From the NCBI RefSeq assembly GCF_900113865.1, contig NZ_FOQY01000012.1, positions 124,001 to 188,000 on the forward strand: 64,000 nt of DNA, given 5' to 3'. Source of the DNA: Streptosporangium canum (GTDB lineage Bacteria > Actinomycetota > Actinomycetes > Streptosporangiales > Streptosporangiaceae). Below, in pieces: positions 1 through 7,671 of this stretch. The notes below the pieces were generated by a model, which worked only from the letters and a program-made list of their open reading frames with translations, had not been told where the DNA came from and searched no databases. How positions within the stretch are numbered: the stretch's first letter is position 1; each line of letters opens with the position of its first letter. A program made the position numbers and the translations under genes.

Positions 1-356
1 GGCAGGAACGGCAGCCGGTGCGCGGCCGCGAGCAGGCCGAACATGAACATGCCCTCGTCGTACTCGGTGAAGTCCACGGCGGCGCTCTGCCGGGCGATCC
101 GGAAGTGCGGTTCGAGAGGGATCGAGTCGAGCGTGACGAACGGCGCGATCACCCTGCGGACCTTGCCGTGGGCGCACAGCAGCCCGACGTCCGCGCCGCC
201 GTAGGAGACGATCGTCAGGTCGTCGAGCGGGGAGCGGCAGATCGCCCGGACCAGGGCCATCGGCTTGCGCCGCGAGCCCCAGCCGCCGATCCCGACCGTC
301 ATGCCGCTCCGCAGTGACCCGACGACCTCCTCGACCGTCATCACCTTGCCGGTCAT
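1..356 (-). CDS. ipdA: CoA-transferase-like steroid ring hydrolase, alpha subunit (partial)
   Basis: About 118 N-terminal codons are visible; the rest lies beyond the left edge. The protein opens MTGKVMTVEEVVGSLRSGMT and continues with a class I CoA-transferase alpha-type segment (GIGGWGSRRKPMALVRAI). In the known family IpdAB hydrolyses the last steroid ring (ring C of COCHEA-CoA) during cholesterol breakdown. The start codon overlaps the echA20 stop by 4 bases (ATGA), so the two are translationally coupled, and the order echA20-ipdA is that of M. tuberculosis. ipdB is expected just outside the window. Assignment rests on the N-terminus plus context. Confidence 0.82.
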   Translation of the reverse strand, partial: MTGKVMTVEEVVGSLRSGMTVGIGGWGSRRKPMALVRAICRSPLDDLTIVSYGGADVGLLCAHGKVRRVIAPFVTLDSIPLEPHFRIARQSAAVDFTEYDEGMFMFGLLAAAHRLPFL

Positions 357-1120
357 CGCCCCTCCTCGCCCGGTGTCCCGTCCGTCCCGGAGACGAACGC
401 CTCGCGGTGCCTGTCGCCGGCGCCCATCAGGTTGAGCTCGAAGGTGAAGCCCTGCTCGAACCGGTAGCTGCGCCTGACGTCGACCGGGTCGATGCCGTTC
501 AAGGATTCCTTGGCCCGGCGGATGACGTAGGGGTCCTTGCCGGCTATCACGGAGGCGACCTCGAAGGCGGCGTCGCGCAGCTTGTCGCGGGGGACGACCT
601 CCAGCACCGAGCCGAAGGCGTGCAGTTCGGCGGCGGTGACGTTGCGGCAGGTGTAGACCATGGCGCGCATCAGGTGCTGGGGGACCAGCCGGGCCAGATG
701 GGTGGCCGCGCCCAGCGCGCCGCGGTCCACCTCCGGCAGGCCGAAGTAGGCGTCCTCGCTGGCCACGACGATGTCGGCGTTGCCCGCCAGGCCGACGCCG
801 CCCCCCAGGCAGAACCCGTGCACGGCGGCGATCACGGGGACCTCGCACTCGTACACCGCCGCGAACGCCGCGAAGCACCCCCGGTTGGCCCCGACCAGCG
901 CGGCGTGCCCGGGGGTGGCCTGCATCTCCTTGACGTCCACCCCGGCGTTGAATCCCCGGCCCTCCGCGCGCAGCACCACGGCGCGGGTGCCGGGGTCGTG
1001 CCCGGCCTCCCGCACGGCACGTGCCAGCTCGAACCAGCCCGAGACGGTCAACGCGTTGACCGGGGGCACCTCCACGACCACCTCGGCGACCGGTCCGCCG
1101 CCGTGCAGAGTGATTCCCAT
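353..1120 (-). CDS. echA20: enoyl-CoA hydratase family ring-opening hydrolase, EchA20-like
   Basis: This is a 255-residue crotonase-fold protein. The oxyanion-hole segment HGFCLGGGVGLAGNAD lies near residues 100-115, and the acyl-CoA binding stretch GRGFNAGVDVKEM near 53-66. EchA20 hydrolytically opens ring D of HIEC-CoA in the HIP branch of cholesterol catabolism. It is the first gene of a leftward operon with ipdA and lies 19 bases from a CCAAGC-N4-GCTTGG-like operator shared with the divergent SDR. Length and neighbours match the mycobacterial gene. The exact substrate is inferred from family and synteny. Confidence 0.87.
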   Translation of the reverse strand: MGITLHGGGPVAEVVVEVPPVNALTVSGWFELARAVREAGHDPGTRAVVLRAEGRGFNAGVDVKEMQATPGHAALVGANRGCFAAFAAVYECEVPVIAAVHGFCLGGGVGLAGNADIVVASEDAYFGLPEVDRGALGAATHLARLVPQHLMRAMVYTCRNVTAAELHAFGSVLEVVPRDKLRDAAFEVASVIAGKDPYVIRRAKESLNGIDPVDVRRSYRFEQGFTFELNLMGAGDRHREAFVSGTDGTPGEEGR

Positions 1121-1138
1121 CGCGCCTCACTGTTCGCA

Positions 1139-1154
1139 CCTAACGCTTGCTTGG
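1139..1154. promoter_or_regulatory. KstR2-like operator between echA20 and divergent SDR
   Basis: The sequence CCTAACGCTTGCTTGG matches the window consensus CCAAGC-N4-GCTTGG with a perfect right half and a degenerate left half. It sits 19 bases from the echA20 start and 44 bases from the SDR start, so one bound TetR-type repressor could control both directions. Four better copies occur elsewhere in the window in front of steroid-type genes. Confidence 0.7.
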
Positions 1155-1197
1155 TACGGTAGCACGCGACGGGCCGGGCGGAAGATGGTGAGGCGTC

Positions 1198-1953
1198 ATG
1201 CGGATCTCCTACGACTACGCCGGGTCGGTCGTGCTGGTGACCGGCGGGACCAAGGGGCTGGGCGCCGGGATCGCCGGGGCCTTCCTGGCCGCCGGGGCCC
1301 AGGTGGTCGTGTGCGCGCGCAAGGAGCCGCGGGCGCTGCCCGAGGGCGCCCGGTTCGTCGCCGCCGACGTGCGGGACCCGGCGGAGGTGGACCGGCTGAT
1401 CGGGGAGATCGAGGAGCGGCACGGGCGGCTCGACACGGTGGTCAACAACGCGGGCGGCTCGCCGTACGCGCCGCTGGCCGGGACCTCGCCGCGGCTGCAC
1501 GCCCGGATCGTCGAACTCAACCTGACCGCCCCGCTGCTGGTCGCCCAGCGCGCCCACCCGCTCCTGGAAGCGGCCGGCGGCTCGGTCGTCATGATCGGCA
1601 GTTCGAGCGGCGCGCGCCCCTCGCCCGGCACCTCCGCCTACGGCGCGGCCAAGGCCGGCCTGCACCATCTGGCCGCCTGCCTGGCCGCCGAGTGGGCGCC
1701 GCGCGTCCGCGTCAACACGGTGGTCGTCGGCCTCGCCGAGACCGAGAGCGCGGCCGGTCACTACGGCGGCCCCGAGGGGGTCAGGCGGATGGGCGCCACC
1801 ATCCCCGCCGGCCGGATGGCCCTGCCCGGCGACGTGGCCGGGGCGTGCCTGTGGCTGGCCGCCCCCGGCTACGTGACCGGGGCCGAGATCCTCCTGCACG
1901 GCGGCGGCGAGATCCCCGCCTGGCGGGAGATCGCATCTGGACACGACGGGTGA
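1198..1953 (+). CDS. SDR family oxidoreductase, Rv3549c-like
   Basis: This 251-residue short-chain dehydrogenase has the nucleotide motif TGGTKGLG near residues 17-24, NNAGG near 83-87 and the catalytic YGAAK near 145-149. The start is ATG preceded by GGTGAGG. It is divergent from echA20 across a shared operator and is followed 95 bases later by another SDR. The same arrangement (Rv3549c, Rv3548c beside echA20) occurs in the mycobacterial cholesterol C/D-ring cluster, so a role on hydroxy- or keto-acyl-CoA intermediates of HIP breakdown is likely. The exact step is not known from the sequence. Confidence 0.8.
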   Translation: MRISYDYAGSVVLVTGGTKGLGAGIAGAFLAAGAQVVVCARKEPRALPEGARFVAADVRDPAEVDRLIGEIEERHGRLDTVVNNAGGSPYAPLAGTSPRLHARIVELNLTAPLLVAQRAHPLLEAAGGSVVMIGSSSGARPSPGTSAYGAAKAGLHHLAACLAAEWAPRVRVNTVVVGLAETESAAGHYGGPEGVRRMGATIPAGRMALPGDVAGACLWLAAPGYVTGAEILLHGGGEIPAWREIASGHDG

Positions 1954-2048
1954 ACTCCCGGAAAACTCTGCATGATCACGACGAAAGGGACCTGCTTGAC
2001 TCCCTCCCTGAGGCTGACGCCCGGGGTCTCCACACCCAAGGAGATTTG

Positions 2049-2954
2049 ATGAGCGGTATCTGCGACGGACGTGTGGTGATCGTGACCGGGGCCGGGCGCG
2101 GCATCGGGCGGGAACACGCCCTGGAGTTCGCCAAACAGGGGGCGAAGGTCGTGGTCAACGACCTCGGCACCGGACCCGGGGGAGACGGCCGGTCCGGCGG
2201 GCCCGCGCTGGAGGTGGTCGAGGAGATCCGCGACCTGGGAGGCCGGGCGGTGGCCAACAGCGACGACGTCGCCGACTGGGAGGGCGCGGAGCGGCTGGTC
2301 AAGGTGGCGCTGAGCGCCTACGGGCGGCTGGACGTGCTGGTGAACAACGCCGGGTTCCTCCGTGACCGGATGCTCGTCTCGATGACCGAGCAGGAGTGGG
2401 ACGAGGTGATCCGGGTCCACCTCAAGGGCCACTTCCTGCCGCTGCGGCACGCCGGGGCGCACTGGCGGGAGCGGGCGAAGGCGGACGGGCCCGTCGACGC
2501 CCGCGTGATCAACACCTCCTCCGGCGCCGGACTGCTCGGCAGCGTCGGACAGGGCAACTACGCCGCGGCCAAGGCGGGCATCGCGGCCCTCACCCAGGTG
2601 GCCGCCGCCGAGCTCGGCCGCTACGGCGTCACGGTGAACGCGATCGCCCCGGCCGCGCGGACCCGGATGACCGAGGAGGTCTTCGCCGCGACGATGGCCA
2701 GGCCCGAGGGCGGGTTCGACGCCATGGACCCGGCCAACGTGGCGCCGCTGGTGGCCTGGCTCGGCTCGGCCGCCTCCGCCCACGTCACGGGGCGGGTGTT
2801 CGAGGTCGAAGGGGGTGTCGTCTCGCTCGCCGACGGCTGGCGGCACGGCCCCCGCGTGGACAGGGGCGCCCGCTGGGAACCCGCCGAGATCGGCGAGGCG
2901 GTCGCGAAACTCCTGAGCGAGGCGGCCGACCCCGAGCCGGTCTACGGAGCGTAG
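2049..2954 (+). CDS. SDR family oxidoreductase, Rv3548c-like
   Basis: A classical SDR of 301 residues with TGAGRGIG near residues 12-19, NNAG near 98-101 and the active-site YAAAK near 170. The C-terminal extension of about 45 residues beyond the core (DGWRHGPRVDRGARWEPAEI) is typical of the hydroxyacyl-CoA dehydrogenase-like SDRs found beside echA20. An AAGGAGA ribosome-binding site 4 bases before the ATG fixes the start. It is probably co-transcribed with the upstream SDR from the KstR2-like operator. It ends 45 bases before a convergent toxin gene. Confidence 0.8.
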   Translation: MSGICDGRVVIVTGAGRGIGREHALEFAKQGAKVVVNDLGTGPGGDGRSGGPALEVVEEIRDLGGRAVANSDDVADWEGAERLVKVALSAYGRLDVLVNNAGFLRDRMLVSMTEQEWDEVIRVHLKGHFLPLRHAGAHWRERAKADGPVDARVINTSSGAGLLGSVGQGNYAAAKAGIAALTQVAAAELGRYGVTVNAIAPAARTRMTEEVFAATMARPEGGFDAMDPANVAPLVAWLGSAASAHVTGRVFEVEGGVVSLADGWRHGPRVDRGARWEPAEIGEAVAKLLSEAADPEPVYGA

Positions 2955-2999
2955 TCACCGACCGGACCGCAGGAGCGGCCTTCGGTGAGAGGCGAGCGC

Positions 3000-3368
3000 T
3001 CAGCTCATGTCCTCCGGATCGAGCAGTCCGAGGCGGAGCGCCGCCCGCTCGTAGACGTCCATCTGAGCGCGTGGGCCGACGGCCAGCACCTGGATCACCG
3101 GAAGCGCGCCCGGACGGGCAGCGGGAAGTTCGCGGTAGACGATGCGCCAGCGTGCGAGCCTGGGGATCTCATCGAAATAGAGGCGGCGGCACCCGGTGAG
3201 ATCGGGGTCGGCCGTACCCATGAGTTCCGTTCCGCGTTCGTCGCCGTAGACAAGATTCTGAATGCGGAGAATCGCGATCTTTTGGAGGCGATGCGTCGGA
3301 AGGTTCTTGAGGTCGTCGTGGACCTCTGGTCTCAGGCGTGCGTCGAAGGTTCGTTCACGAGGGGACAT
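3000..3368 (-). CDS. RelE/ParE-superfamily toxin
   Basis: A 122-residue protein whose pattern (LTGCRRLYFDEIPRLARWRIVYRE split over a beta-sheet region, then VIQVLAVGPRAQMDVY) is that of RelE/ParE-type type II toxins. RelE members cleave mRNA in the ribosome and ParE members poison gyrase; the sequence does not decide which. It lies 54 bases downstream of a Phd/YefM-like antitoxin gene on the same strand, the usual antitoxin-first order. The ATG has no strong ribosome-binding site, which fits low toxin translation. It is convergent with the upstream SDR. Confidence 0.75.
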   Translation of the reverse strand: MSPRERTFDARLRPEVHDDLKNLPTHRLQKIAILRIQNLVYGDERGTELMGTADPDLTGCRRLYFDEIPRLARWRIVYRELPAARPGALPVIQVLAVGPRAQMDVYERAALRLGLLDPEDMS

Positions 3369-3422
3369 ATGTCGAAAAGTAGCGAGGCAACTACTCTTCG
3401 GAGTTGATGTTTTGGTTTTGCG

Positions 3423-3752
3423 TCATGCGGCCGACCCGCGCTCTTGTGAGGCTGGGGGCGCCGGCTCCTCGATGTCGATTCCGAGCGATTCGGCGACTTC
3501 TTCGAGGCTCAGGTCCTGGTCTGTCGCCGCCTTGGCGAGGCGCTCCCGGATCAGTGGGGCAAGTCGGATCTCGTCGATGAGGTCCGCGAGCTTTTCGTAA
3601 AGCTCAAAACTGATGAGAACGGCCTCGGGCTTATATCGACGGCCGATGACGACCGGCTCGGCCTGGACGCCCTGCTCGCCGATGCGGGCGACGGTCTCGC
3701 TGAGCTGGGCGCGGGCCGATGAGATGGGCTCGACGCGTACGAACTTCGTCAT
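3423..3752 (-). CDS. Phd/YefM-family antitoxin
   Basis: A 109-residue protein. The first 55 residues (VEPISSARAQLSETVARI, then VVIGRRYKPEAVLISFELYE) match the DNA-binding half of Phd/YefM antitoxins: a YefM-like strand-helix segment followed by the conserved repurposed prevent-host-death motif. The acidic C-terminal part, roughly residues 60-100, would wrap the toxin. It is the first gene of the pair, and palindromes that could be its autoregulatory operators lie just upstream. The C-terminus is longer than in many homologues. Confidence 0.75.
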   Translation of the reverse strand: MTKFVRVEPISSARAQLSETVARIGEQGVQAEPVVIGRRYKPEAVLISFELYEKLADLIDEIRLAPLIRERLAKAATDQDLSLEEVAESLGIDIEEPAPPASQERGSAA

Positions 3753-3765
3753 GCTGTGAGGTTAA

Positions 3766-3814
3766 CACTACCTACAGTGACTGACGCAAGAGTTGTACGG
3801 ATACTTGTACAAGT
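3766..3814. promoter_or_regulatory. Palindromes upstream of the antitoxin gene, candidate autoregulatory operators
   Basis: Two inverted repeats precede the antitoxin start at 3752: CACT-N6-AGTG at 3766-3779 and the perfect 12-base palindrome ACTTGTACAAGT at 3803-3814. Phd/YefM antitoxins usually repress their own promoter at such palindromes. The surrounding 60 bases are clearly lower in GC than the rest of the window, as expected of a promoter. Confidence 0.5.
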
Positions 3815-4003
3815 TGTCTCTCGTGTCGTGAGCCGAGCGACGACGATGCGACTGATCCTCGGGCTCGACCATCCCCTTGCGGGCACGGCGTTGATCGGCG
3901 GCGTCCCGTACCGTGAGATCGGGAACCCGCTGCGGACGGCGGGCGCGGCGCTGGACGCACGGGCACCGCACCCCGGACGGGGGTGACGGGCCCTCTCCGG
4001 CGA

Positions 4004-4216
4004 TCAGGGGCGCGTGTCGAAGTCTCCGGCCTTCACCCGGCCGAGGAAGGCGGCCCAGTCCGCCGAGGAGAAGACGAGCTTGGGCCCGCCGGGGTCTTTG
4101 GAATCCCGGACGGCTACCACATCGTCCATGTCTGCGACTTCTACGCAGTCCCCGTTGCCTCCGCTGCGCGAGCTCTTGCGCCACACGGCGTTCGTCAGGT
4201 CTACCGGGTCGGACAT
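4004..4216 (-). CDS. DUF397 small protein
   Basis: A 70-residue protein with the DUF397 signature: WRKSSRSGGNGDCVEVA near the N-terminus, VAVRDSKDPGGPKLVFS in the middle and WAAFLGRVKAGDFD near the end. A GGAAGGAAA ribosome-binding site lies 5 bases before the ATG at 4216. A GTG at 4243, which overlaps the stop codon of the upstream XRE gene, would add 9 residues and couple the two genes. DUF397 proteins of actinomycetes are regularly encoded just after XRE/DUF5753 regulators and are thought to modulate them (WhiJ/BldB-type systems). No enzymatic residues are seen. Confidence 0.85.
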   Translation of the reverse strand: MSDPVDLTNAVWRKSSRSGGNGDCVEVADMDDVVAVRDSKDPGGPKLVFSSADWAAFLGRVKAGDFDTRP

Positions 4217-4239
4217 CGCGGTTTCCTTCCAATGGACAC

Positions 4240-5097
4240 TCACGACAGATTCTTCGACGCGTCCATCAGCATAGCTGTGGTGTCCGCCGGGCTGAGGGCC
4301 GCTGCTCGGAGGTAATCGAACACCGTCACGTACCGTCGAACATCTGCGGCATCCTCCAGATACAAGCCGCTGGACATGTTCTCCAGGTAGATGACGTCCA
4401 AGTCGCTCGGGGCCGGAAACCCCACGATGGTGAACGATCCCGTCATCGCCGGATGCGCCCCGGCTCGGTAGGGGAGTATCTGAATCATGACGTTAGGGCG
4501 CCGGTTGGCTTCGGCGAGATGGTGGAACTGGTCGGCTGTGATCTGAGCTGTTCCCACGTGCTGATGTACCACCCCTTCGCCAAGAATGACGGACAGTTCC
4601 AACGGATCTTGACCTGTGAGTCGTTTTTGACGCTCCATTCGTACGGAGGCCCTGCGTTCGACGTCTTCCGGAGCGTCTCCGGGACGTGAGGCCGCAATCA
4701 CCGATCGTGCGTACTCTGCGGTCTGCAGCAGTCCGGGAACCAGTGTCTGCTGGTAGGTCCTTGTGGATGCGGCTTCGGCTTCCAGCCCGATGAGCGTCGC
4801 GTACTCGCCTGGCAGCACGTCTCCGTAGTTCTGCCACCATCCCCGCTGCCGCGCCTCCTTGGCCAGAGCCAGCAGCGGTTCCCGGCCAGTCTCGACAACG
4901 CCGTACATGTCCAGGAACGCGCGGAGGTCTCTCGGCCGGATGCCCCTGCGGCCGGTCTCCATCCGGCTGATGGAGGCCGCCGTGAGATCCATGCGCTCGG
5001 CGACTTCCTGCATGGACAGCCCGTGCTCGATGCGCAGCCGTCGCAGCTCCGAAGCCAATCGGCGTCTACGCACGGTGGGGCTCGTGTCGGCGGCCAT
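4240..5097 (-). CDS. XRE-family transcriptional regulator with DUF5753 domain
   Basis: A 285-residue protein. The N-terminal helix-turn-helix spans residues 12-70 (LRIEHGLSMQEVAERMDLTAASISRME is the core), and a C-terminal DUF5753 domain spans about residues 95-275 (ATLIGLEAEA, PGLLQTAEYARSV, MIQILPY). This is the architecture of WhiJ-like developmental regulators of actinomycetes. An AAGAAGG site precedes the ATG. The DUF397 gene follows, and an RsbW-like ATPase unit is divergent, the grouping seen in whiJ/abaA-like loci. Probably regulates itself and the divergent genes. Confidence 0.85.
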   Translation of the reverse strand: MAADTSPTVRRRRLASELRRLRIEHGLSMQEVAERMDLTAASISRMETGRRGIRPRDLRAFLDMYGVVETGREPLLALAKEARQRGWWQNYGDVLPGEYATLIGLEAEAASTRTYQQTLVPGLLQTAEYARSVIAASRPGDAPEDVERRASVRMERQKRLTGQDPLELSVILGEGVVHQHVGTAQITADQFHHLAEANRRPNVMIQILPYRAGAHPAMTGSFTIVGFPAPSDLDVIYLENMSSGLYLEDAADVRRYVTVFDYLRAAALSPADTTAMLMDASKNLS

Positions 5098-5221
5098 GGC
5101 CGTACCTTCTTTCGGCTCTCGGGTTTGGAAACTGCCGATGGAAACTTCCTGAGGTAACTACCAAAGAGATGCGGCCTGCGGTAGCTTCCACGGAGTGTAG
5201 CCGAATGATTACGAAGGGGGA

Positions 5222-5530
5222 GTGGTGATACCAACGCCGATACGAAAGCACGACTCGCGAGAAGCGGGGTTCATCCACCTGGTGCGGCTCGGCCTGGATC
5301 TGCGAGGTCTCGGCGTCCGTACCTCGCTGGCGGTGCCCGTCGGCGGGCGGCCGGTCCTGGAGATCATGTCGGCGGGTGAGACCCGCACCCGCATCACGGT
5401 CATCCGCCGTGCCTGCGGATGGGCCTTCACCTGGCGCCCCTGGTGGGCGCGGCTGTGGCGGCCGGGCCAGTGGATATGGGCCGAGGCGGACAACGCGGCC
5501 GACGTCATCGTCTCGGCGGTGATCGCATGA
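5222..5530 (+). CDS. Small protein of unknown function coupled to an RsbW-like ATPase
   Basis: About 102 residues; no family was recognised. Visible features are a basic N-terminus (RKHDSREAGFIH), a beta-rich middle (TSLAVPVGGRPVLEIM) and a Trp-rich stretch, WAFTWRPWWARLWRPGQWIW, before an acidic-alanine C-terminus. The start is one of two adjacent GTG codons (5222 or 5225) directly after AAGGGGGA. Its stop codon overlaps the start of the next gene, so translation is coupled and the product is probably a partner or substrate of that ATPase. Confidence 0.6.
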   Translation: MVIPTPIRKHDSREAGFIHLVRLGLDLRGLGVRTSLAVPVGGRPVLEIMSAGETRTRITVIRRACGWAFTWRPWWARLWRPGQWIWAEADNAADVIVSAVIA

Positions 5531-6051
5531 GCGGGTCTCAGCGGACCGTCTGCCGGCACGAACGTCAGCGAGCGACCTCCACCCGATGGGGCGCCCTGCG
5601 GCTGCTCGGCCACGCGGAGTTCCCCGGCACGCCGTACTCGGTGTCCACGGCACGTCTGTGGGTGCGCGACCTGCTGTCCGGGAGGATCGCCGACGCCGTC
5701 CTCGACGACGTGGTGCTGCTGCTGAGCGAGGTGGTCACCAACGCCGTCGTCCACTCCGACTCGGGACGCGCGCCCGGCGGCTCGGTGATGGTCTGCCTGG
5801 GCGTCGGCGGCGGCCTGGTCCACGTCGAGGTGATCGACGACGGGTCCGCGACGAGCGTTCCCTTCATCCACGCCGCCAACGCCGACAGCGACGGCGGGCG
5901 CGGTCTGTTCCTGGTGGAGGTGATGGCGGCCGGGTGGGGCACGCACCACGACGACGAGGCGGGCAACGCGGTCTGGTTCCACCTGGCCGACGCCACGTCG
6001 GGCACGTCCGCGCCCGCCGAAGGCCGCCTGCCGGGAAGCGCGTGCCGCTGA
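5527..6051 (+). CDS. RsbW-like ATP-binding protein (HATPase_c), anti-sigma/regulatory kinase type
   Basis: A 174-residue single-domain GHKL ATPase. It has the N box SEVVTNAVVHS near residues 67-77, the G1 box VEVIDDGSAT near 107-116 and the G2 box GGRGLFLVEVMA near 127-138. There is no sensor or transmembrane part. Such proteins in actinomycetes act as anti-sigma-factor kinases or as partners of XRE/DUF397 regulators. It starts inside the last codons of the small gene upstream. No sigma factor or anti-anti-sigma gene is adjacent, so its target is unknown. Confidence 0.85.
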   Translation: MSGSQRTVCRHERQRATSTRWGALRLLGHAEFPGTPYSVSTARLWVRDLLSGRIADAVLDDVVLLLSEVVTNAVVHSDSGRAPGGSVMVCLGVGGGLVHVEVIDDGSATSVPFIHAANADSDGGRGLFLVEVMAAGWGTHHDDEAGNAVWFHLADATSGTSAPAEGRLPGSACR

Positions 6052-6264
6052 GGCACTCCGGCGACACGTTCCCGGCGAACGATCGCGGCCGTCCCCCTAC
6101 GGCGGCCGGCCCTGCGCTCCTTCCGGCAGTGACGCGTCAGCAACGGTGGCCACTCCGAACGGCCCCGCCGCGATCGCTTCAGCGTCACCGAGCCCGCCGG
6201 GCGGCCGGAAAGGGAGCGGCTACGGCCCGCACGCCGTACGGCGGAGCAGAGAGGCGCGGAGGTG

Positions 6265-6370
6265 GGCGGGTGTTCCGGCCGGCGTATAAAAGCCCGCAAC
6301 CATCGCGCCCGCCAGGCCGGAGGCCTGAACCACGAGACGGTGACTGAGACGGCCGGCCGGAACACCCGCC
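6265..6370. repeat. Perfect 19-base inverted repeat with 68-base spacer
   Basis: Arms are 6265-6283 (GGCGGGTGTTCCGGCCGGC) and 6352-6370 (its exact reverse complement). Pairing continues outward with few mismatches. The spacer contains a second small palindrome, CAGGCC-GGA-GGCCTG, at 6314-6328. If transcribed it would form a cruciform-like branched hairpin. It may be a terminator for the ATPase unit or the remnant of a small mobile repeat element; no transposase or target duplication is seen. Confidence 0.75.
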
Positions 6371-6425
6371 CGCCGCAGCGCGCGCCGGGCGGTGGCGGCG
6401 GCACCGTTCAAACCCGCTCCGGCCC

Positions 6426-6590
6426 AGGACCGCTCCTCCGTGCGATGCCGTACGGGGAAGGTCAAAAGCGCGGCGAGGGCCGGTGGGGGGTCAGGACCGC
6501 GCATCCGTGCGATGCCGTACGGGGTGGAAGGTCAAAAGCGCGGTGAGGGCTGGTGGGTGGTTCAGGACCGCTCATCCGTGCGGCCCCGTA
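6426..6590. repeat. Tandem repeat, 2.4 copies of a 67-71 base unit
   Basis: Units start at 6426, 6493 and 6564, each opening AGGACCGC(T/G)C(C/A)TCCGTGCG. The first two full copies share the segments ATGCCGTACGGGG and GGTCAAAAGCGCGG; the third breaks off after 27 bases. The units are too few, too long and too irregular for a CRISPR array and have no spacers. Each copy carries GCCGTACGG-type palindromic stretches. Confidence 0.85.
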
Positions 6591-6689
6591 ACGCCTGCAC
6601 TGACGATCCGCAGGATGTGGTTAATGTCTAGGTATGCACCTTGTGTAAGGTCCCTCCTATTCAGTTGGTACTGACATAAGAGGCATTCC

Positions 6690-7523
6690 ATGAGCGTTTC
6701 CGCAGCCTACGTGACCTTTGCCGACCCGGACGGGGTCGACGACGAGCAGGAGGCCGCCCTCGCCGCCTGGGCCGGGGCCGGGGTCACCGGACATGTCGTG
6801 CGCTGGGACGACCCCGAGGTCGACTGGGCCGCGTTCGACGCGGTCGTGGTCCGCAGCGTCTGGGACTACGTGGACCGGCGGGCGGAGTTCCTCGACTGGG
6901 CCCGCCGGGTCGAGTCCGTCACCCGGCTGCTCAACCCGGCCGCCGTGCTGGAGCGCAACACCGACAAGACCTACCTGCGGGATCTGAAGGCACCGGCCAT
7001 CCCCACCTACTGGGTCGGCCCGGGCGAGGCCGTGGACTTCCCGGTCCTCGACGAGTACGTGGTCAAGCCCACGGTGTCGGCCGGGGCCCGCGACACGATC
7101 AGGACCGGGGACCGGGGGGAGGCCGAGGCCCACGCCGCCCGGCTGGCCGCCGAGGGGCGGACCGCGATGATCCAGCCCTACCTGGACATGGTCGAGACCG
7201 AGGGGGAGACCTCGCTGCTCTACTTCGGCGGCCGGTTCAGCCACGCCATCCGGCGCAACCCGATGCTGGCCGGCACCGCCACCGCGCCGGGGGAGGGGGA
7301 CGGCCACGGCGAGCTCCGCACCCCCGACCCGGACCAGGTCGCGCTGGCCGAGCAGGTGCTCGCCGAGTTCCCCGGCGTGCTCTACGCCCGTGTCGACCTG
7401 GTCCGCCTCCCCGACGGCAGCCCGGTCCTGATCGAGCTGGAGCTCACCGAGCCCTACCTGTTCCTGCGTTACGCCCCCGACGCGGCGGCCAACCTGGCCC
7501 GCGCGCTGGCCGAAGCGCTCTGA
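6690..7523 (+). CDS. ATP-grasp domain protein, RimK/glutathione-synthetase-like
   Basis: A 277-residue protein with an ATP-grasp layout: an N-terminal domain ending in VVVRSVWDY, a central ATP-binding lysine segment DEYVVKPTVSAGARDT near residues 127-142, and a C-terminal acidic metal/ATP segment IELELTEPYLFLRYAP near 247-262. Members join a carboxylate to an amine or thiol through an acyl-phosphate. Related single-gene enzymes include RimK-type ligases and the DcsG cyclo-ligase of cycloserine synthesis. AAGAGG precedes the ATG. It stands alone, convergent with the M14 peptidase gene, so the substrate is unknown. Confidence 0.78.
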   Translation: MSVSAAYVTFADPDGVDDEQEAALAAWAGAGVTGHVVRWDDPEVDWAAFDAVVVRSVWDYVDRRAEFLDWARRVESVTRLLNPAAVLERNTDKTYLRDLKAPAIPTYWVGPGEAVDFPVLDEYVVKPTVSAGARDTIRTGDRGEAEAHAARLAAEGRTAMIQPYLDMVETEGETSLLYFGGRFSHAIRRNPMLAGTATAPGEGDGHGELRTPDPDQVALAEQVLAEFPGVLYARVDLVRLPDGSPVLIELELTEPYLFLRYAPDAAANLARALAEAL

Positions 7524-7598
7524 CCGCAGGGTCACCATACGACCGGCCGGAGCCGCCCGCCGGAGACCACCCGCGTGCGGCGCCGTACGGCACGCGGA

Positions 7599-7619
7599 TG
7601 TGCCGTCACCTACGGCACA
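7599..7619. terminator. Possible bidirectional hairpin terminator
   Basis: TGTGCCGT-N5-ACGGCACA forms a perfect 8-base stem in the 148-base gap between the convergent ATP-grasp and M14 peptidase genes. There is no T-run on either side, so function is only suggested by position. Confidence 0.35.
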
Positions 7620-7671
7620 CGGATGCATCGGTACGGCGTGCGCCCCGTTTCCAGGGCGCACGCCGCGCCGG

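Larger units (their letters stand above)
6052..6689. other. 638-base gene-free stretch with inverted and tandem repeats
   Basis: No convincing gene was found here on either strand. It holds a long inverted repeat (6265-6370), a tandem repeat (6426-6590) and, from about 6600, an AT-richer segment leading into the ATP-grasp gene that probably contains its promoter. The HATPase gene ends at 6051 and no simple terminator follows it at once. Confidence 0.7.

Noticed and set aside
3756-4003. Short frames between the antitoxin and DUF397 genes
   Set aside because: They lack start signals, motifs and a convincing codon pattern; this gap is treated as promoter and spacer.
6284-6290. TATAAAA-like sequence as a promoter
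   Set aside because: It lies inside the spacer of the inverted repeat, far from any start codon, and has no matching -35 element.
6426-6590. Possible CRISPR array
   Set aside because: Only 2.4 direct copies of 67-71 bases, contiguous without spacers, and no cas genes.
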